Assembly (NCBI GenBank): GCA_946480815.1
Contig: CAMLLB010000011.1
Coordinates: forward strand, 1-64,000
DNA length: 64,000 nucleotides
Source of the DNA: an uncultured Flavobacteriales bacterium
Lineage (GTDB): Bacteria > Bacteroidota > Bacteroidia > Flavobacteriales > Crocinitomicaceae
Direction: 5' to 3'
A program made the position numbers and the translations under genes. Position 1 is the first letter of the stretch. Every line of letters begins with the position of its first letter. The notes under the pieces were generated by a model that had not been told where the DNA came from, made no database searches, and saw only the letters and a program-made list of their open reading frames with translations. Positions 62,785 through 64,000 of this stretch are shown here, piece by piece.

Positions 62785-62797
62785 TAAAGTAAGTAGT

Positions 62798-63154
62798 ATG
62801 ACAACAGAATTTCCGGAGAGTACCAAAACCGAGTGTTTGGCAAGAATGCTGACCGTCCGTGATGCCCTTGATGTAATCAGCGGCAAATGGAAAGTACTTA
62901 TTATCATTTCAATTATGAGTGGTAATAAACGTTTCAGAGAAATCGAAAGAAGTATTCCGAAGATTTCTTCAAAAGTGCTCGCCAAGGAACTCAAAGATTT
63001 GGAGGAGCATCAATTGATCAAACGAACGGTTTATGATGAATCGCCGGTATTGGTAGAATACACCGCCACCGATTATGTCTTTACCCTTGAAAAAGTGATT
63101 GAAGAATTACATCATTGGGGCTTAAACCATCGAAAAAAAATATTGGGGAAATAA
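62798..63154 (+). CDS. HxlR-family redox/aldehyde-sensing regulator
   Basis: 118 residues: TECLARMLTVRDALDVISGK then WKVLIIISIMSGNKRFREI, SKVLAKELKDLEEHQLIKRT as in HxlR winged-helix proteins. Cys near residue 12 is at the position used for redox or electrophile sensing in HypR/YodB-type members. It probably represses the divergent doxX-frnE operon. Confidence 0.92.
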   Translation: MTTEFPESTKTECLARMLTVRDALDVISGKWKVLIIISIMSGNKRFREIERSIPKISSKVLAKELKDLEEHQLIKRTVYDESPVLVEYTATDYVFTLEKVIEELHHWGLNHRKKILGK

Positions 63155-63228
63155 CTTGATATAAATAAATGGATTATCTCTTTTTGAGAAATCCTTCGTC
63201 CTGTTCTTGTCCCGGACCAAATGGTATA

Positions 63229-63270
63229 CAAGAGAAAAAGCGAATTGCAATAGCAGTTCGCTTTTCCTTT
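63229..63270 (+). terminator. Terminator after the HxlR gene
   Basis: GAAAAAGCGAATTGC-AATA-GCAGTTCGCTTTTCC forms a stem with T-rich end. It resembles the tRNA-Leu (GAG) terminator at 55370. Confidence 0.8.
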
Positions 63271-63302
63271 CATTAGTGAGTGTGAATCCTGATCAGAACA
63301 AT

Positions 63303-64000
63303 TTAATGAATGATCAGTTTTTTCTGAATACGTTTACCTGAAGCCTGCTTTAATTCTACAAGGTATACACCTGTAGATAAAGAACCTGTATCAAGCACCA
63401 GCCTTTGCTTACCGTTTTCTGTCAACAGCTGTTCATGCAAACGATGACCCAACAGGTCCGTCAAAGTGATCTGTCCGGCACCTTTTATCTCAATAGCCAG
63501 GGTAACTTGCTCTCTGGCAGGATTTGGGAACAGTTCCAGTTGCGGTTCGTCTAATAACACTTCGCGTTCAAATTGACCTGTTGTTGTGGATATGGATTCA
63601 TTGTTCTGGTTATCCGAATCGGTTTTAGTCACCGGTGAGTCTGTATCTACCGCTTCCTTTACCTGTTTTGAAGTCAGAATCTGTTGTGGTTCACCCGGTG
63701 GATCAATTTGTTCTTCGTCTGACCCAGGGGTTTGTATAAGCGGAATTGCATAAAAATTATTAGCCGTATTCGTTTCGCCGTGCTGTGTATCAGGAATAAC
63801 CTGGATTATAAGGAATGACCGTGTGGCCAGCTTGTTTTTATTTGGGAACAGCATGCTCTGCTGCGGCGGAATTGTAAATACACCATTCATGTTTTCAGCT
63901 CCAAGTTGCTGATCATCACCTGAAAGTGAGTCATCATAAGAATCCCAATACCTGACAGCATCCTGAAAAAGATACAATGTTCCGTTCGCGTTTCCTGAAT
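63303..64000 (-). CDS. T9SS-sorted secreted protein (5' part beyond window)
   Basis: The frame is open from the right edge to the stop at 63303, so this is the C-terminal 231-232 residues; the N-terminus is missing. Only the linker (rich in Pro/Asp/Thr) and the T9SS type A sorting domain (last about 80 residues, LELFPNPAREQVTLAIE ... GVYLVELKQASGKR) are visible, plus NTANNFYAIPL. What the rest does cannot be told from this window. Confidence 0.9.
   Translation of the reverse strand, partial: SGNANGTLYLFQDAVRYWDSYDDSLSGDDQQLGAENMNGVFTIPPQQSMLFPNKNKLATRSFLIIQVIPDTQHGETNTANNFYAIPLIQTPGSDEEQIDPPGEPQQILTSKQVKEAVDTDSPVTKTDSDNQNNESISTTTGQFEREVLLDEPQLELFPNPAREQVTLAIEIKGAGQITLTDLLGHRLHEQLLTENGKQRLVLDTGSLSTGVYLVELKQASGKRIQKKLIIH

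Noticed and set aside
63165..63228. Possible tRNA 3' remnant (…CCCGGACCA) before the hairpin at 63229
   Set aside because: No T-arm consensus and no acceptor partner; the only likeness is the CCA end.

Overview
The window looks like a chromosomal segment of a Bacteroidota bacterium, probably Flavobacteriales close to Fluviicola/Crocinitomicaceae; the family-level placement is inference. Support comes from several secreted proteins with C-terminal type IX secretion (T9SS) sorting domains, a PorE-like OmpA protein, bshC (bacillithiol synthesis), a TonB-dependent receptor of the carboxypeptidase-regulatory type, conserved Bacteroidota gene orders (cinA-rpmB-rpmG-DUF4295-ftsY; nudix/pyrE/SRPBCC/birA/rsfS/ftsH/cdsA/psd), few Shine-Dalgarno sites, and many TAnnTTTG-type -7 promoter boxes. 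There are no rRNA genes, CRISPR arrays, insertion sequences with a transposase, or prophage genes.

Layout. 1-4009 is the 5' part of a giant secreted M43 metalloprotease that runs off the left edge. 4166-7624 is a membrane protein followed by the conserved ribosomal/SRP cluster. 7684-9793 holds small metabolic and lipoprotein genes. 9887-13279 is a two-gene operon for a 986-residue T9SS cargo and a small exported protein. 13604-16984 is a fused isobutyryl-CoA mutase. 17274-23403 carries a propeller histidine kinase with its LytTR regulator, a thioesterase, and a TPR/SpoIIE phosphatase. 24198-28483 holds an acetyltransferase, a DUF1801 protein, a lipoprotein, then a small ArsR-type regulator with repeated candidate operator sequences next to a lemA-M48 protease operon. 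28468-34118 is a WGR-like/propeller protein, a TonB receptor and bshC. 34379-38294 has a cyclophilin, a DUF1573 protein and a second TPR kinase/NarL-type regulator pair. 38368-45253 is the housekeeping run from nudix/pyrE to psd. 45328-54374 includes trpG-like, ridA, a glycosyltransferase fusion, a 2-oxoacid dehydrogenase E2, the PorE-like protein and an exonuclease.

From 54377 to 64000 the character changes. There are REP-like palindromes, two tRNA-Leu genes (GAG and CAG), a broken partial copy of tRNA-Leu just upstream of the first, a family of inverted-repeat elements, one intact and one truncated four-helix-bundle (23S-IVS-type) gene each lying downstream of a tRNA-Leu, two more T9SS cargo genes, and an HxlR-controlled doxX/frnE divergon. 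This is the most accessory-looking part.

Functionally the window combines surface and secretion biology (T9SS cargo, PorE-like anchor, TonB receptor), signalling (two kinase/regulator pairs and a PP2C phosphatase), and core translation, lipid and nucleotide functions. The strongest leads for new biology are the repeat-flanked ArsR/LemA/M48 locus, the tRNA-Leu/four-helix-bundle repeat units, and a set of genes whose -7-like box lies exactly four bases before the start codon, suggesting leaderless mRNAs.
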